Assembly (NCBI GenBank): GCA_964389005.1
Contig: CAYMCV010000015.1
Location: 1 to 31,781, forward strand
Direction of reading: 5' to 3'
From: CAYMCV01 sp964389005
Lineage (GTDB): Bacteria > Bacillota > Clostridia > Lachnospirales > Lachnospiraceae
DNA length: 31,781 bases
Shown here: positions 15,830 to 24,065 of the stretch, in pieces
Layout: the number at the start of each line of letters is the position of its first letter
Position numbering within the stretch: position 1 is the stretch's first letter
Notes under the pieces: generated by a model
Database searches by the model: none
What the model saw: only the letters and a program-made list of their open reading frames with translations
What the model was told of the DNA's origin: nothing
Program-made: the position numbers and the translations under genes

Positions 15830-17890
15830 ATGTACAATTCTCTCTGGTTGAATTATAGCAAAGTTGAACAACAAACGGAAGAAGCAAAATACATCGCGGA
15901 TGTGATGAAAACCGTCTGCGTGGAAGGATTTGCGACGACAGATTCCATTTTGAACAACTGCCTGAAAGAAATCAGATTTGCGGTTAAGGAGATGTTTCAA
16001 AGTGAAGTACTGATTGCCACGGGAACCACCGGTCGCGCATTGTTTTTGCGTCGGAATCAGGCTTTGTTTCAAGCGGAATCAAACAGCGATATTGCAAGTG
16101 AAGGGTATCATGTCTATGCAGATGCAAGTGGATATCACATAGAAGCGGCTGCGAGCAAAGGGCTTTTGTACGGTGTTTTTTATTTTTTAGGGTTATTGCG
16201 ACAGGCAAAGTGTTCGTTACAACTTGATGTCAAGAAGTGCCCCGACAACCCGCTTCGGATGTTGAATCATTGGGACAATATGGACGGAAGTATCGAGCGC
16301 GGTTATTCGGGAAATTCTTTCTTTTTTGAAAATGAAGAGCTCATCGTCAATGAGCGGACCGAGCGGTACGCAAGACTTGCAGCATCGGTAGGCATCAATG
16401 CGGTTGTAATCAATAACGTCAATGTCAAAGGTGCGGCAACGGACTTGATTTCCGACCGTTTTTATACAAAGGTTAATGAACTGGCAAATCTCTTTCAAAG
16501 TTACGGAATTCGACTGTTTCTCAGCATCAATTATGCGATGCCGATGGAAAAGGATCTGGATACGGCGGATCCGATGAACGAAGACGTATGCAATTGGTGG
16601 AAGGAGAAGTGCCGCGAGGTATATGCAGCTGTTCCGGCATTGGGCGGATTCTTGGTAAAGGCGGACTCCGAGGGACGGCCGGGACCTTTTACCTATCAAA
16701 GGACGCAGGCGGACGGTGCCAATATGTTGGCGCGTGCGATTCGTCCGTATGGCGGATTGATTATTTGGCGTTGCTTTGTTTACAATTGTCAGCAGGATTG
16801 GCGAGATCAAAAGACTGACCGTGCGCGGGCAGGTTATGACTATTTCAGTTCACTTGACGGGCAGTTTGAGGAAAACGTAGTTTTGCAAATCAAAAACGGG
16901 CCGATGGATTTTCAAGTGCGCGAACCGGTATCACCCTTGTTCGGCGGACTCAAGCAGACCAATCAGATGCTGGAAGTGCAGATTGCACAGGAGTATACCG
17001 GACAGCAAATACATGTTTGCTATCTGATTCCGTGGTTTCGACAGATTCTTGCGTTCCAAACCTATCTAAAAGGAGACGAAACGGACGGTACGGTTGCCGA
17101 TATTATAAGCGGACGTGCGCTTAAACAGAAATACTGCGGTATGGCGGCCGTTGCCAATACGGGCAACGATGAGAACTGGACCGGTCATGATTTGGCGGCG
17201 GCGAATTTGTACGGATTCGGAAGATTGGCTTTTGATACCTCGCTTACGGCAGAAGAGATTGCCGAGGAGTGGATTCGTCTGACTTTGGCACCGGCATTGA
17301 CGGCAGCGGAGTTTGAGCGGAATCATCGACAGGTGATTGTGGATTGCATTTTAGATATCTTAATGAAATCATGGCCGGCCTACGAAAAATATACGTCTCC
17401 GCTCGGTATCGGTTGGATGGTGGTTCCGAATACACATTTCGGGCCGGATGTCGACGGCTACGAGTATTCACGATGGGGGACATATCATCGTGCGGATCAC
17501 TTGGGAATCGGTGTTGACAGAACCGAAAGCGGAACGGGGTATACGAAGCAGTATCGGGAACCGAACGCATCCATATATGCATCGGTAGAGGCATGTCCGG
17601 AGGAGTTGTTGCTATTTTTCCATCATATGCCTTATACCTATACGCTCAAAACCGGCAAAACCATTATTCAGCATATTTACGACAGTCACTTCGAAGGGGC
17701 TAAGACGGCAGAAGAATTGCTGGAGTCATGGAAGGGATTGGAAGGAAAGATACCAAAGAAGGTGTATACACGCGTACAATCGCGTATGGAATATCAAGCA
17801 AAGCATGCCAAGGAATGGCGTGATGTGATTAACAGTTATTTTTATCGTAAGAGCGGAATTCCGGATTTACACAAACGCGAGATTTTTTAG
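15830..17890 (+). CDS. aguA: Intracellular alpha-glucuronidase, GH67
   Basis: Hydrolyses the alpha-1,2 bond between (4-O-methyl)glucuronic acid and the terminal xylose of aldouronic acids from glucuronoxylan. At 686 residues it matches the family length. Residues 1-130 form the N-terminal beta domain, the catalytic barrel follows (NHWDNMDGSIERGY at 146-159; GFLVKADSEGRPGPFTYQ at 273-290), then a helical C-terminal domain. By spacing with the Geobacillus enzyme (Glu285, Asp364, Glu392) the catalytic residues are Glu281 as acid and Asp360 plus Glu388 as the base pair. There is no signal peptide, so the substrate must be imported, consistent with the ABC system downstream. AAAGGGGAACC precedes the start. 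A strong promoter and an operator lie immediately upstream. Confidence 0.96.
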   Translation: MYNSLWLNYSKVEQQTEEAKYIADVMKTVCVEGFATTDSILNNCLKEIRFAVKEMFQSEVLIATGTTGRALFLRRNQALFQAESNSDIASEGYHVYADASGYHIEAAASKGLLYGVFYFLGLLRQAKCSLQLDVKKCPDNPLRMLNHWDNMDGSIERGYSGNSFFFENEELIVNERTERYARLAASVGINAVVINNVNVKGAATDLISDRFYTKVNELANLFQSYGIRLFLSINYAMPMEKDLDTADPMNEDVCNWWKEKCREVYAAVPALGGFLVKADSEGRPGPFTYQRTQADGANMLARAIRPYGGLIIWRCFVYNCQQDWRDQKTDRARAGYDYFSSLDGQFEENVVLQIKNGPMDFQVREPVSPLFGGLKQTNQMLEVQIAQEYTGQQIHVCYLIPWFRQILAFQTYLKGDETDGTVADIISGRALKQKYCGMAAVANTGNDENWTGHDLAAANLYGFGRLAFDTSLTAEEIAEEWIRLTLAPALTAAEFERNHRQVIVDCILDILMKSWPAYEKYTSPLGIGWMVVPNTHFGPDVDGYEYSRWGTYHRADHLGIGVDRTESGTGYTKQYREPNASIYASVEACPEELLLFFHHMPYTYTLKTGKTIIQHIYDSHFEGAKTAEELLESWKGLEGKIPKKVYTRVQSRMEYQAKHAKEWRDVINSYFYRKSGIPDLHKREIF

Positions 17891-17922
17891 ATATTTTAGA
17901 CAGTAATCAATACGACTACGGC

Positions 17923-17951
17923 TTGTTTGAAATCGGTATATGGTGTAGAAT
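17923..17951 (+). promoter_or_regulatory. Candidate promoter of the GntR gene
   Basis: TTGTTT at 17923-17928 and TAGAAT at 17946-17951 with a 17-bp spacer. A leader hairpin, GTCGAAGA (17961-17968) with TCTTCGGC (17984-17991), follows. No clear terminator separates this from the GH67 gene, so read-through is also possible. Confidence 0.45.
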
Positions 17952-18028
17952 GATAGCATCGTCGAAGAGGGTGGGGCAATCTTTCTTCGGCTAAAAAGAG
18001 ATTTCCGATGGGGCAGCAGGAGGGACGA

Positions 18029-18706
18029 ATGAGAATAACGGAAAGACTGGCAGGGGAAAGTTCCCGCGAATATGCATTTCGTATATTGCGCGATAACATT
18101 ATTTCATTGGAATTACAGCCCGGCAGCAGTATCAGCGAGAACGAATTATCGCGTGAAATCGGTGTCAGCCGAACACCGATCAGAGAGGCGATTATTGATT
18201 TGCACAATGCGCTCATCGTGGAAATTTACCCGCAAAGGGGAAGCGTCATTTCATTGATTGATTCGGATTTGGTTGAAGAATCAAGATTTTTGCGTGAGGT
18301 GTTGGATGTGGCAGTCATCAGACTTGCCTGCCTGGTTGCGACGCCGGATGATATACGCAGACTCGAGGAGAATGTGAAATTGCAGGAATTCTATCTCCAG
18401 AATTTCATGGCGGACAAAATTCTGGAACTTGACAATGAATTCCACCGTATGATTTTTGCGGTTGCGAAGAAAGAGCGAATCTACGGGATGAAGTCAACCA
18501 TGATGATTCACTATGACAGGGTCAGAACCTTATCGCTGGTTGCGGTCAAGGATGTTAAGATTGTCAACGATCATCGCGCCATGATGGAAGCAATCAGGGA
18601 TCGCGACGAAGAAACGGCAGAGAATCTGGTCAGAAAACATTTGAGCAGATATACGATTGATAAGGAAGAGATTAAGAAACAGTATCCACAGTTCTTTAAA
18701 GAATAA
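18029..18706 (+). CDS. GntR-family transcriptional regulator with FCD domain
   Basis: DNA-binding repressor of about 225 residues, FadR subgroup. The N-terminal winged helix-turn-helix spans about residues 10-75 (ISENELSREIGVSRTPIREAI) and the helical FCD ligand domain about 85-210. Likely ligands by context are glucuronate, fructuronate or another pathway intermediate, making it a functional counterpart of UxuR; this is inference. An open frame starts at 18008, but AGGAGGG at 18018-18024 directly precedes the ATG at 18029, so I use that start. It lies between the GH67 gene and the ABC genes, and operator sequences of the GntR kind flank it on both sides. Confidence 0.92.
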   Translation: MRITERLAGESSREYAFRILRDNIISLELQPGSSISENELSREIGVSRTPIREAIIDLHNALIVEIYPQRGSVISLIDSDLVEESRFLREVLDVAVIRLACLVATPDDIRRLEENVKLQEFYLQNFMADKILELDNEFHRMIFAVAKKERIYGMKSTMMIHYDRVRTLSLVAVKDVKIVNDHRAMMEAIRDRDEETAENLVRKHLSRYTIDKEEIKKQYPQFFKE

Positions 18707-18728
18707 AAGTTGTTGCTACTTATATATT

Positions 18729-18768
18729 GGGATTTGAATGCGCGATTAGCGAATTCAAGTCCCTTTTT
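18729..18768 (+). terminator. Terminator after the GntR gene
   Basis: GGGATTTGAAT (18729-18739) pairs with ATTCAAGTCCC (18753-18763), 11 pairs with one T-G, and an inner CGC/GCG stem extends it. Five T residues follow at 18764-18768. It separates the regulator from the transporter promoter. Confidence 0.85.
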
Positions 18769-18847
18769 GCTTGTCTAATAGTATAACTCTATACATTTTT
18801 GGTACTTTTCTACAAAAAAAACGCTCAGATTTCTGTTGTTTTGGAAA

Positions 18848-18876
18848 TAGACAACGGAGAAATGATGAAGTATTAT
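18848..18876 (+). promoter_or_regulatory. Promoter of the ABC transporter genes
   Basis: TAGACA at 18848-18853 and TATTAT at 18871-18876, 17 bp apart. The -10 box overlaps the first bases of the GntR operator palindrome, a classic repression geometry. Confidence 0.75.
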
Positions 18877-18893
18877 ACTTGTATACAAGTATA
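18874..18893. promoter_or_regulatory. Perfect GntR-type operator palindrome
   Basis: The 18-bp core ATACTTGTATACAAGTAT (18875-18892) is a perfect palindrome, extended by one pair on each side. It is the same sequence as the operator known for Bacillus GntR. A further overlapping half-site (ATACAA) continues to 18896. The obvious candidate binder is the GntR/FCD protein encoded just upstream. Confidence 0.85.
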
Positions 18894-18922
18894 CAAAACA
18901 TCGGAAACGGGAGAATATGCAG

Positions 18923-20005
18923 ATGGGAACGGCAAAACAGAGTCAGGTAAAAGTTGAGAAACCGGATAGGGCGACGCGCATTGCTGCAGCAAAGATTGCG
19001 AAGATAGAAAAGGCTGAGAAAAAGGCAGCAGCAAAAATTGCGGAGAAAGCGGCAAAAGCAGCGGCGAAGGCGGCAGCGAAAGCGGCAAAAGAAGTGCAAA
19101 TGCCATTGATGCGACATATCAAGAAGGAATGGGGAATCTATATTTTCTTATTGATTCCGGTGATTTACTACATCATTTTTAGATATATACCGATGTTCGG
19201 CAATATCATTGCATTTCGTAAATATCAGGCGGGTGGCAATATCTTCGGCGTGGAATGGAGCGGTTTGAAATACTTCGGACAATTCTTAAAAGACCCGACC
19301 TTCTGGAAGACGTTTCGAAACACACTGGTCTTAAACGTCTCGTTCTTGGCGGTGAAGTTCCCGCTGACATTGATTTTTGCATTATTGTTGAATGAAATCA
19401 AATGTGTATGGTGGAAGAAATTCGTTCAGACGGTTTCTTATCTACCGCATTTTATCTCTATGGTTATCGTTGCTGGTATGATTCGCGAATTGCTTTCCAC
19501 AAGCGGACCAATCAATAACCTGTTGGTTTCCTTGGGGTATTTGACAAAGGATTTCATTGCATTACCGGAGTGGTTTACCACGATTTTCGTCGGTTCCGGT
19601 ATATGGCAGGGACTTGGATGGGGCAGTATTCTCTACCTTGCGGCGATTGCCGGTATCAATCCGGAACTCTATGAAGCGGCAACGGTGGACGGCGCCAATC
19701 GATTCCAACGCGTGATTAATGTAACGCTTCCTTGTATTTTACCGACAATTACCACATTGCTGATTCTGGATATCGGTTACTTGGTTGGCTCACAAGGTGC
19801 GTTTGAAAAGGTATTCTTGCTTTACAATCCGATGACATATCAAACCGGAGATATTGTTTCTACATATGTATACCGCATGGGTGTCAGTTCCGGAAATTAC
19901 AGTTATGCGACGGCAGTGGGATTATTTGAAGGTTTGCTGAATTTGATTTTGCTTACAATCGCAAACTTTACTTCCAAAAAAGTAACAGACAGTGGTCTGT
20001 GGTAA
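18923..20005 (+). CDS. ABC sugar transporter permease, LplB type
   Basis: Integral membrane subunit of a CUT1-family importer, probably for aldouronic or other xylan-derived oligosaccharides. Residues from about 65 onward are a normal LplB-like permease with six membrane segments (RYIPMFGNIIAFRKY near the first periplasmic loop) and the EAA coupling loop NPELYEAATVDGANRFQRV. The first about 60 residues are unusual: a cytosolic Lys/Ala-rich tail made of repeated KAAAK, AEKAAK and AAKAAK units, predicted to be helical. The frame opens at 18917, but GGGAG at 18909-18913 is better spaced for the ATG at 18923. No ATPase gene is linked, so a shared MsmX-like ATPase encoded elsewhere is likely. Confidence 0.92.
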   Translation: MGTAKQSQVKVEKPDRATRIAAAKIAKIEKAEKKAAAKIAEKAAKAAAKAAAKAAKEVQMPLMRHIKKEWGIYIFLLIPVIYYIIFRYIPMFGNIIAFRKYQAGGNIFGVEWSGLKYFGQFLKDPTFWKTFRNTLVLNVSFLAVKFPLTLIFALLLNEIKCVWWKKFVQTVSYLPHFISMVIVAGMIRELLSTSGPINNLLVSLGYLTKDFIALPEWFTTIFVGSGIWQGLGWGSILYLAAIAGINPELYEAATVDGANRFQRVINVTLPCILPTITTLLILDIGYLVGSQGAFEKVFLLYNPMTYQTGDIVSTYVYRMGVSSGNYSYATAVGLFEGLLNLILLTIANFTSKKVTDSGLW

Positions 20006-20026
20006 TCGAAAGGTGTGGGAACAACA

Positions 20027-20947
20027 ATGACTGAAGCGGCAAAAGAAAGAAAAATCAAAATGGGGAAGCCCATGAAAGTGCGTGAATCTGCACAATACAA
20101 GGTATTTAAGGTGTTTAACACCATCATTATGCTTATCATATCGGCGGCGACTTTATATCCGTTCCTTTATCTGGTAGCGCAGTCGTTTTCTTCGGAATCG
20201 GCAATTGTGCAGGGACTGGTTTCCATCATTCCGGTGGAATTCAACCTTGTAACTTACAAATCGGTTTTGAGTAAAGGTGATTTTCAGAGATTTTATCTGA
20301 ATACAGTGGTCTATTCCGTTATCGGGACATTCGTATCGGTATTGTTTACAGCGATGCTGGCATACCCACTGTCCAAACCGAAACTGAGACTCAATAAGTT
20401 TTTTATCCCTTTTATCATATTTACCATGTATTTCGGCGGTGGAATGATCCCGAACTACGTGTTGATGAATGCCTTGAACTTGCGTGATACGGTTGCGGCG
20501 TTTTTGCTGCCGGGCTTAATCGGAACTTACTATGTTCTGTTGATGAAGTCCTTTTTTACCAGTCTGCCTCATGAACTTGAGGAAGCGGGTGAGATTGACG
20601 GACTCAGCAAATTCGGTGTCTTTTTCAAGATTGTATTACCGCTGTCGAAACCGATACTTGCGACCATGACGTTGTTCTATATGGCGGCCAACTGGAGTAA
20701 CTGGTTCACGGCCTTCCTGTATCTGGATACGCGTGAAAAATGGCCGGTTGCGTATTATCTGCGCCAGATTATCATTGGAGCGTCCACATCTGCGGATCCG
20801 GGTAAGGTTACCGCCGAGAGTATGCAGGTGGCAGTCAATATCAAATCCTGCTCCATGGTCTTGATGGCAACCCCGATTATATGTATTTATCCTTTTATCC
20901 AGAAATACTTCGTGCAGGGCATGATGCTCGGCGGCGTGAAGGAATAG
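20027..20947 (+). CDS. ABC sugar transporter permease, YtcP/LplC type
   Basis: Second permease of the importer, 306 residues and six membrane segments. Typical features are YPFLYLVAQSFSSESAIVQGLV near the N-terminus, YFGGGMIPNYVLMNALNLRDT, and the EAA loop PHELEEAGEIDGLSKFGVFFKIVLP. A GTG at 20015 would add four residues, but the ATG at 20027 with GGGA six bases upstream fits better. It starts 21 bp after the first permease and is followed by the binding-protein gene, the usual lplB-ytcP-lplA order. Confidence 0.93.
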   Translation: MTEAAKERKIKMGKPMKVRESAQYKVFKVFNTIIMLIISAATLYPFLYLVAQSFSSESAIVQGLVSIIPVEFNLVTYKSVLSKGDFQRFYLNTVVYSVIGTFVSVLFTAMLAYPLSKPKLRLNKFFIPFIIFTMYFGGGMIPNYVLMNALNLRDTVAAFLLPGLIGTYYVLLMKSFFTSLPHELEEAGEIDGLSKFGVFFKIVLPLSKPILATMTLFYMAANWSNWFTAFLYLDTREKWPVAYYLRQIIIGASTSADPGKVTAESMQVAVNIKSCSMVLMATPIICIYPFIQKYFVQGMMLGGVKE

Positions 20948-20958
20948 TTCGATATGGG

Positions 20959-20980
20959 ACTCTTAGCCACAAGAGTTTTA
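20959..20980 (+). other. Small hairpin before the binding-protein gene
   Basis: ACTCTT (20959-20964) pairs with AAGAGT (20971-20976), then TTTATAT. This is too weak to be a firm terminator. It could be an mRNA processing or stabilising element that allows higher expression of the following lipoprotein. Confidence 0.3.
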
Positions 20981-21023
20981 TATAAAAAACGACACAAACC
21001 AGAATAAAATGGAGGAAAGTAAA

Positions 21024-22751
21024 ATGAAGAAAAAGTTATTGAGCGTACTGTTGGCAGTCGCAATGGTAGCTTCCCTGGCGGCGTGTAACCAGACACCTGC
21101 TGTTTCGGAAGTCGGTAGCACCGAAGAATCTTCGACAAGCGAGTCAGAAGTTGTTGAAGAGGAAGTACTTGATTACACGTATGGATTGGGAGAGACCTTC
21201 TATTCAAATGAACCTGTAACTTACAGCATGTTCTTTAGTGATGCAAGCTGGTATCCGATGACAGATGCATGGAAAACAGAAGGAGTTTTTGCAAAAATCA
21301 CCGAGAAAACCAATGTTACATTGGATATTACATCCATTGATTCAGGTAGCTACGATGATAAAAAAGCCCTAAGCATCAATGCGGGCGAGGCTACTTACAT
21401 TATTCCGAAGACCTATGATGAGTCTGCATTCGTAGACGGTGGCGCAGTTGTAGCGGTTTCGGATTATGTACAGTATATGCCGTACTATCAGGATTTCGTT
21501 GAGACATATAACATGCAGCCGGATCTTGACACAATTACCCGTGCGGATGGTAAGTACTATCGTTTGCCGGGCATGCTTGAGAAACCTATTCAGGATTACT
21601 CATTCATAATTCGTAAGGATCTTTTTGATGCAGCAGGCGTTGATGTAGCAGCAATTGAAAAAGATTGGACTTGGGATGATTTATATGATGCACTTGTAAA
21701 AGTAAAAGCTTACATGGTTGAAAAAGGAATGTGCAAAGAGTCTTCTTACATCTGGTCAGACCTTTGGGCAGGCAGTGAGTCCGGACAGAACAGTGGCGGT
21801 AACTTATTAAAAGTTATGGGTCAGACTTACGGCGTAAGTTCAGGCTGGGCTGTACAGGATTGTATTTCTTATAACCATGATACAAATGAGTGGTATTTAA
21901 CATCTACAACAGAGAATTACAAAGAGTTCGTTACCATGTTAAACAAATTTGTCAAAGGCGGTATCCTTGATCCCGAGACATTTACACAGGATGATACCAC
22001 GGCAACCAGCAAGTTTTATCGTGGTGAGACAGCAATCATGAGCTGCAATCGCGGACAGTATTCTACCTTCTTAACCGGTTTGGATGAAGGTGTCAGTGAA
22101 GGAAATTATGAGACTTATATCTGTGTTACTCCGAAGGGAAACAACAACTTCATGACAGAGAACCTTCGTCTTGAAAACGGTGTTATGATTTCAACGAAAG
22201 CTTTGAATGAACTTGGCGAAGAAGGTTTCATCAAAATGATGCGTTTTGTTGACTGGCTTTGGTATTCAGATGAAGCATATGATTTGTACAAATGGGGCGT
22301 TGAAGGCGAGACCTATGAAGTCGTTGACGGACAGAAGCAGTTGCTTCCTGAGTGGTTCTGCGGCGGTCTTGGAATCGGACAGACAGACGATTCACAGAAA
22401 GATATGCGTTTGGAATTGGGTTATGCAGGCGGTAACTTCTGGTACGGTCATACCGTAGAGAAGATGACAGATAACTTTAATCCCACAATTCAGGACTTTG
22501 TGGACAGAGTTTCCGAATACAGAGATTTGAGACCGATTAACCCGGCGCTTGCCAGCACATCCGATGAGAATGAAACCATTAACTTATGGAAGACTCCGCT
22601 CGTTGACAACATCAATACATGGACATTACAGTTTGCAACGGGACAGAAGGATGTTGAAGCAGATTGGGATGCTTACATTGCTTCCTGCGAGAGCTTGAAT
22701 AGCGTTCAGTTGGTAAATCTCTACAACGAAATCAATGCAAGAGACAATTAG
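21024..22751 (+). CDS. Extracellular sugar-binding lipoprotein, LplA type
   Basis: Substrate-binding component of the adjacent ABC importer, 575 residues. The signal peptide ends in a lipobox SLAAC with Cys21 as the lipid-modified residue, followed by a Ser/Glu/Val-rich linker (about 30-50). The size and the patterns PITLTWF-like start (VTYSMFFSDASWYPMTDAW), FIIRKDLFDAAGVD and FVDWLWYSDEAYDLYKWG are those of the large LplA-like cluster that accompanies LplB/YtcP permeases. The frame opens at 21009, but that part contains the ribosome binding site GGAGGA (21011-21016), so translation should begin at 21024. Ligand is inferred from neighbours: GH67 and uronate genes point to aldouronic acids. 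Confidence 0.93.
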   Translation: MKKKLLSVLLAVAMVASLAACNQTPAVSEVGSTEESSTSESEVVEEEVLDYTYGLGETFYSNEPVTYSMFFSDASWYPMTDAWKTEGVFAKITEKTNVTLDITSIDSGSYDDKKALSINAGEATYIIPKTYDESAFVDGGAVVAVSDYVQYMPYYQDFVETYNMQPDLDTITRADGKYYRLPGMLEKPIQDYSFIIRKDLFDAAGVDVAAIEKDWTWDDLYDALVKVKAYMVEKGMCKESSYIWSDLWAGSESGQNSGGNLLKVMGQTYGVSSGWAVQDCISYNHDTNEWYLTSTTENYKEFVTMLNKFVKGGILDPETFTQDDTTATSKFYRGETAIMSCNRGQYSTFLTGLDEGVSEGNYETYICVTPKGNNNFMTENLRLENGVMISTKALNELGEEGFIKMMRFVDWLWYSDEAYDLYKWGVEGETYEVVDGQKQLLPEWFCGGLGIGQTDDSQKDMRLELGYAGGNFWYGHTVEKMTDNFNPTIQDFVDRVSEYRDLRPINPALASTSDENETINLWKTPLVDNINTWTLQFATGQKDVEADWDAYIASCESLNSVQLVNLYNEINARDN

Positions 22752-22817
22752 TGAAGCATATTCCGGATTATCCGGAGATGACACACGTAGTATCTGCTAA
22801 AAATGAACAGAATAACA

Positions 22818-22845
22818 AGAAGGGGTTTCTTCGGAGGCCCCTTCT
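22818..22845 (+). other. Strong hairpin after the binding-protein gene
   Basis: AGAAGGGG (22818-22825) pairs perfectly with CCCCTTCT (22838-22845). No T-tract follows, so it may protect the upstream mRNA 3' end or give partial termination rather than act as an intrinsic terminator. A small inverted repeat, TCCGGAT and ATCCGGA, lies upstream at 22762-22776. Confidence 0.55.
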
Positions 22846-22860
22846 GTTAAAGATAGGCAC

Positions 22861-22889
22861 TTGACACCAAAAAGGGAACAGATTACGAT
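22861..22889 (+). promoter_or_regulatory. Internal promoter for uxuA and downstream genes
   Basis: A perfect TTGACA at 22861-22866, 17-bp spacer, and TACGAT at 22884-22889. This would allow the uronate catabolic genes to be expressed apart from the transporter. I see no GntR-type palindrome next to it. Confidence 0.55.
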
Positions 22890-22985
22890 GGTTAGGGGCT
22901 AAGAATGACAGGAAAGGATATGGCAAACGGGAAGTTTGGTTTGCAGCACGGGCATTGATTTGATGTTCGGTGCATGGGAGCAAAA

Positions 22986-24050
22986 ATGGAGATGACATTC
23001 AGATGGTTCGGAAGTTCATTTGATTCTGTGAAATTAAAACAAATCAGACAGATACCGGGCGTAACAGGTGTAATTACGACATTGTATGATTCGATTCCCG
23101 GAGAAGCATGGGAAGCAGGAGCCATACGGAAACTAAAGACGGAAGTTGAAGATAACGGTCTTCATATTGCCGGAATTGAAAGTGTAAATGTGCACGATTC
23201 CATCAAAGCAGGGACGGCGGAACGTGATGAACATATAGAGAACTACATACTAACATTGCAACGCCTCGGAGAGGCGGACATACATTTGGTTTGCTATAAT
23301 TTTATGCCGGTTTTTGACTGGACGAGAACGGAACTTGCGCGCAGGCGCGCAGACGGCTCCACGACCATGGCATATTCGCAAAAAACCATCAATGCGCTCA
23401 ATCCTTCAGACATGTTCTTGACCCTTGAAGGTAACAGCAACGGCTATGTATTACCCGGTTGGGAGCCTGAGCGTATGGGTGAAATTGAGAAACTTTTTAG
23501 ATTATATCAGGATGTGGATGAAGCACAACTGTGGAAGAATTTACAGTACTTTTTAGATTGCATCATGCCTGTATGTGACAAATACGACATTCGTATGGCA
23601 ATTCATCCGGACGATCCGGCTTGGAGTGTTTTTGGGTTGCCGCGTATCATTACAAATCGCGACAATCTGCTCAAAATGCTTCAAATGGTGGATAATCCGC
23701 ATAATGGTGTGACCTTCTGTACGGGTTCGTTCGGAACGTCGCCTGAGAATGATTTGCCGGGAACCATTCGTGCATTAAAGGGCAGAATTCACTTTGCGCA
23801 CGTTCGCAATTTGAAGTTCATTGCGCCCGGAGAATTCGAGGAGGCGGCGCATTTGTCCGCTGACGGCAGTTTTGACATGTATGAAATTATGAAAGCCTTG
23901 TATGATATCGGTTTTGACGGACCGATTCGTCCCGATCACGGCAGAATGATATGGGATGAGGTGGCGATGCCGGGGTACGGATTGTATGACCGTGCTTTGG
24001 GTGCGACATATTTGAATGGTTTGTGGGAGGCTATCTGCAAGAGCAAATAA
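22986..24050 (+). CDS. uxuA: Mannonate dehydratase
   Basis: Converts D-mannonate to 2-keto-3-deoxygluconate (KDG). The protein has 354 residues, the shorter form usual in Firmicutes. Recognisable stretches are MTFRWFG at the N-terminus, GIESVNVHDSIK (about 62-73), AIHPDDPAWSVFGLPRI (about 197-213), CTGSFGTSPEND, HFAHVRNLKF and the C-terminal GPIRPDHGR. His and Asp residues in these motifs are the expected metal ligands. The frame opens at 22974, but GGGAG at 22976-22980 is well placed for the ATG at 22986. The aldolase/kinase gene begins 15 nt after the stop, so the two are co-translated from one mRNA. Confidence 0.95.
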   Translation: MEMTFRWFGSSFDSVKLKQIRQIPGVTGVITTLYDSIPGEAWEAGAIRKLKTEVEDNGLHIAGIESVNVHDSIKAGTAERDEHIENYILTLQRLGEADIHLVCYNFMPVFDWTRTELARRRADGSTTMAYSQKTINALNPSDMFLTLEGNSNGYVLPGWEPERMGEIEKLFRLYQDVDEAQLWKNLQYFLDCIMPVCDKYDIRMAIHPDDPAWSVFGLPRIITNRDNLLKMLQMVDNPHNGVTFCTGSFGTSPENDLPGTIRALKGRIHFAHVRNLKFIAPGEFEEAAHLSADGSFDMYEIMKALYDIGFDGPIRPDHGRMIWDEVAMPGYGLYDRALGATYLNGLWEAICKSK

Positions 24051-24065
24051 AGGAGCGTACAGAAA

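Noticed and set aside
22762..22845. Intrinsic terminator between binding protein and uxuA
   Set aside because: The GC-rich stem is strong but no T-tract follows, so I list it only as a hairpin.
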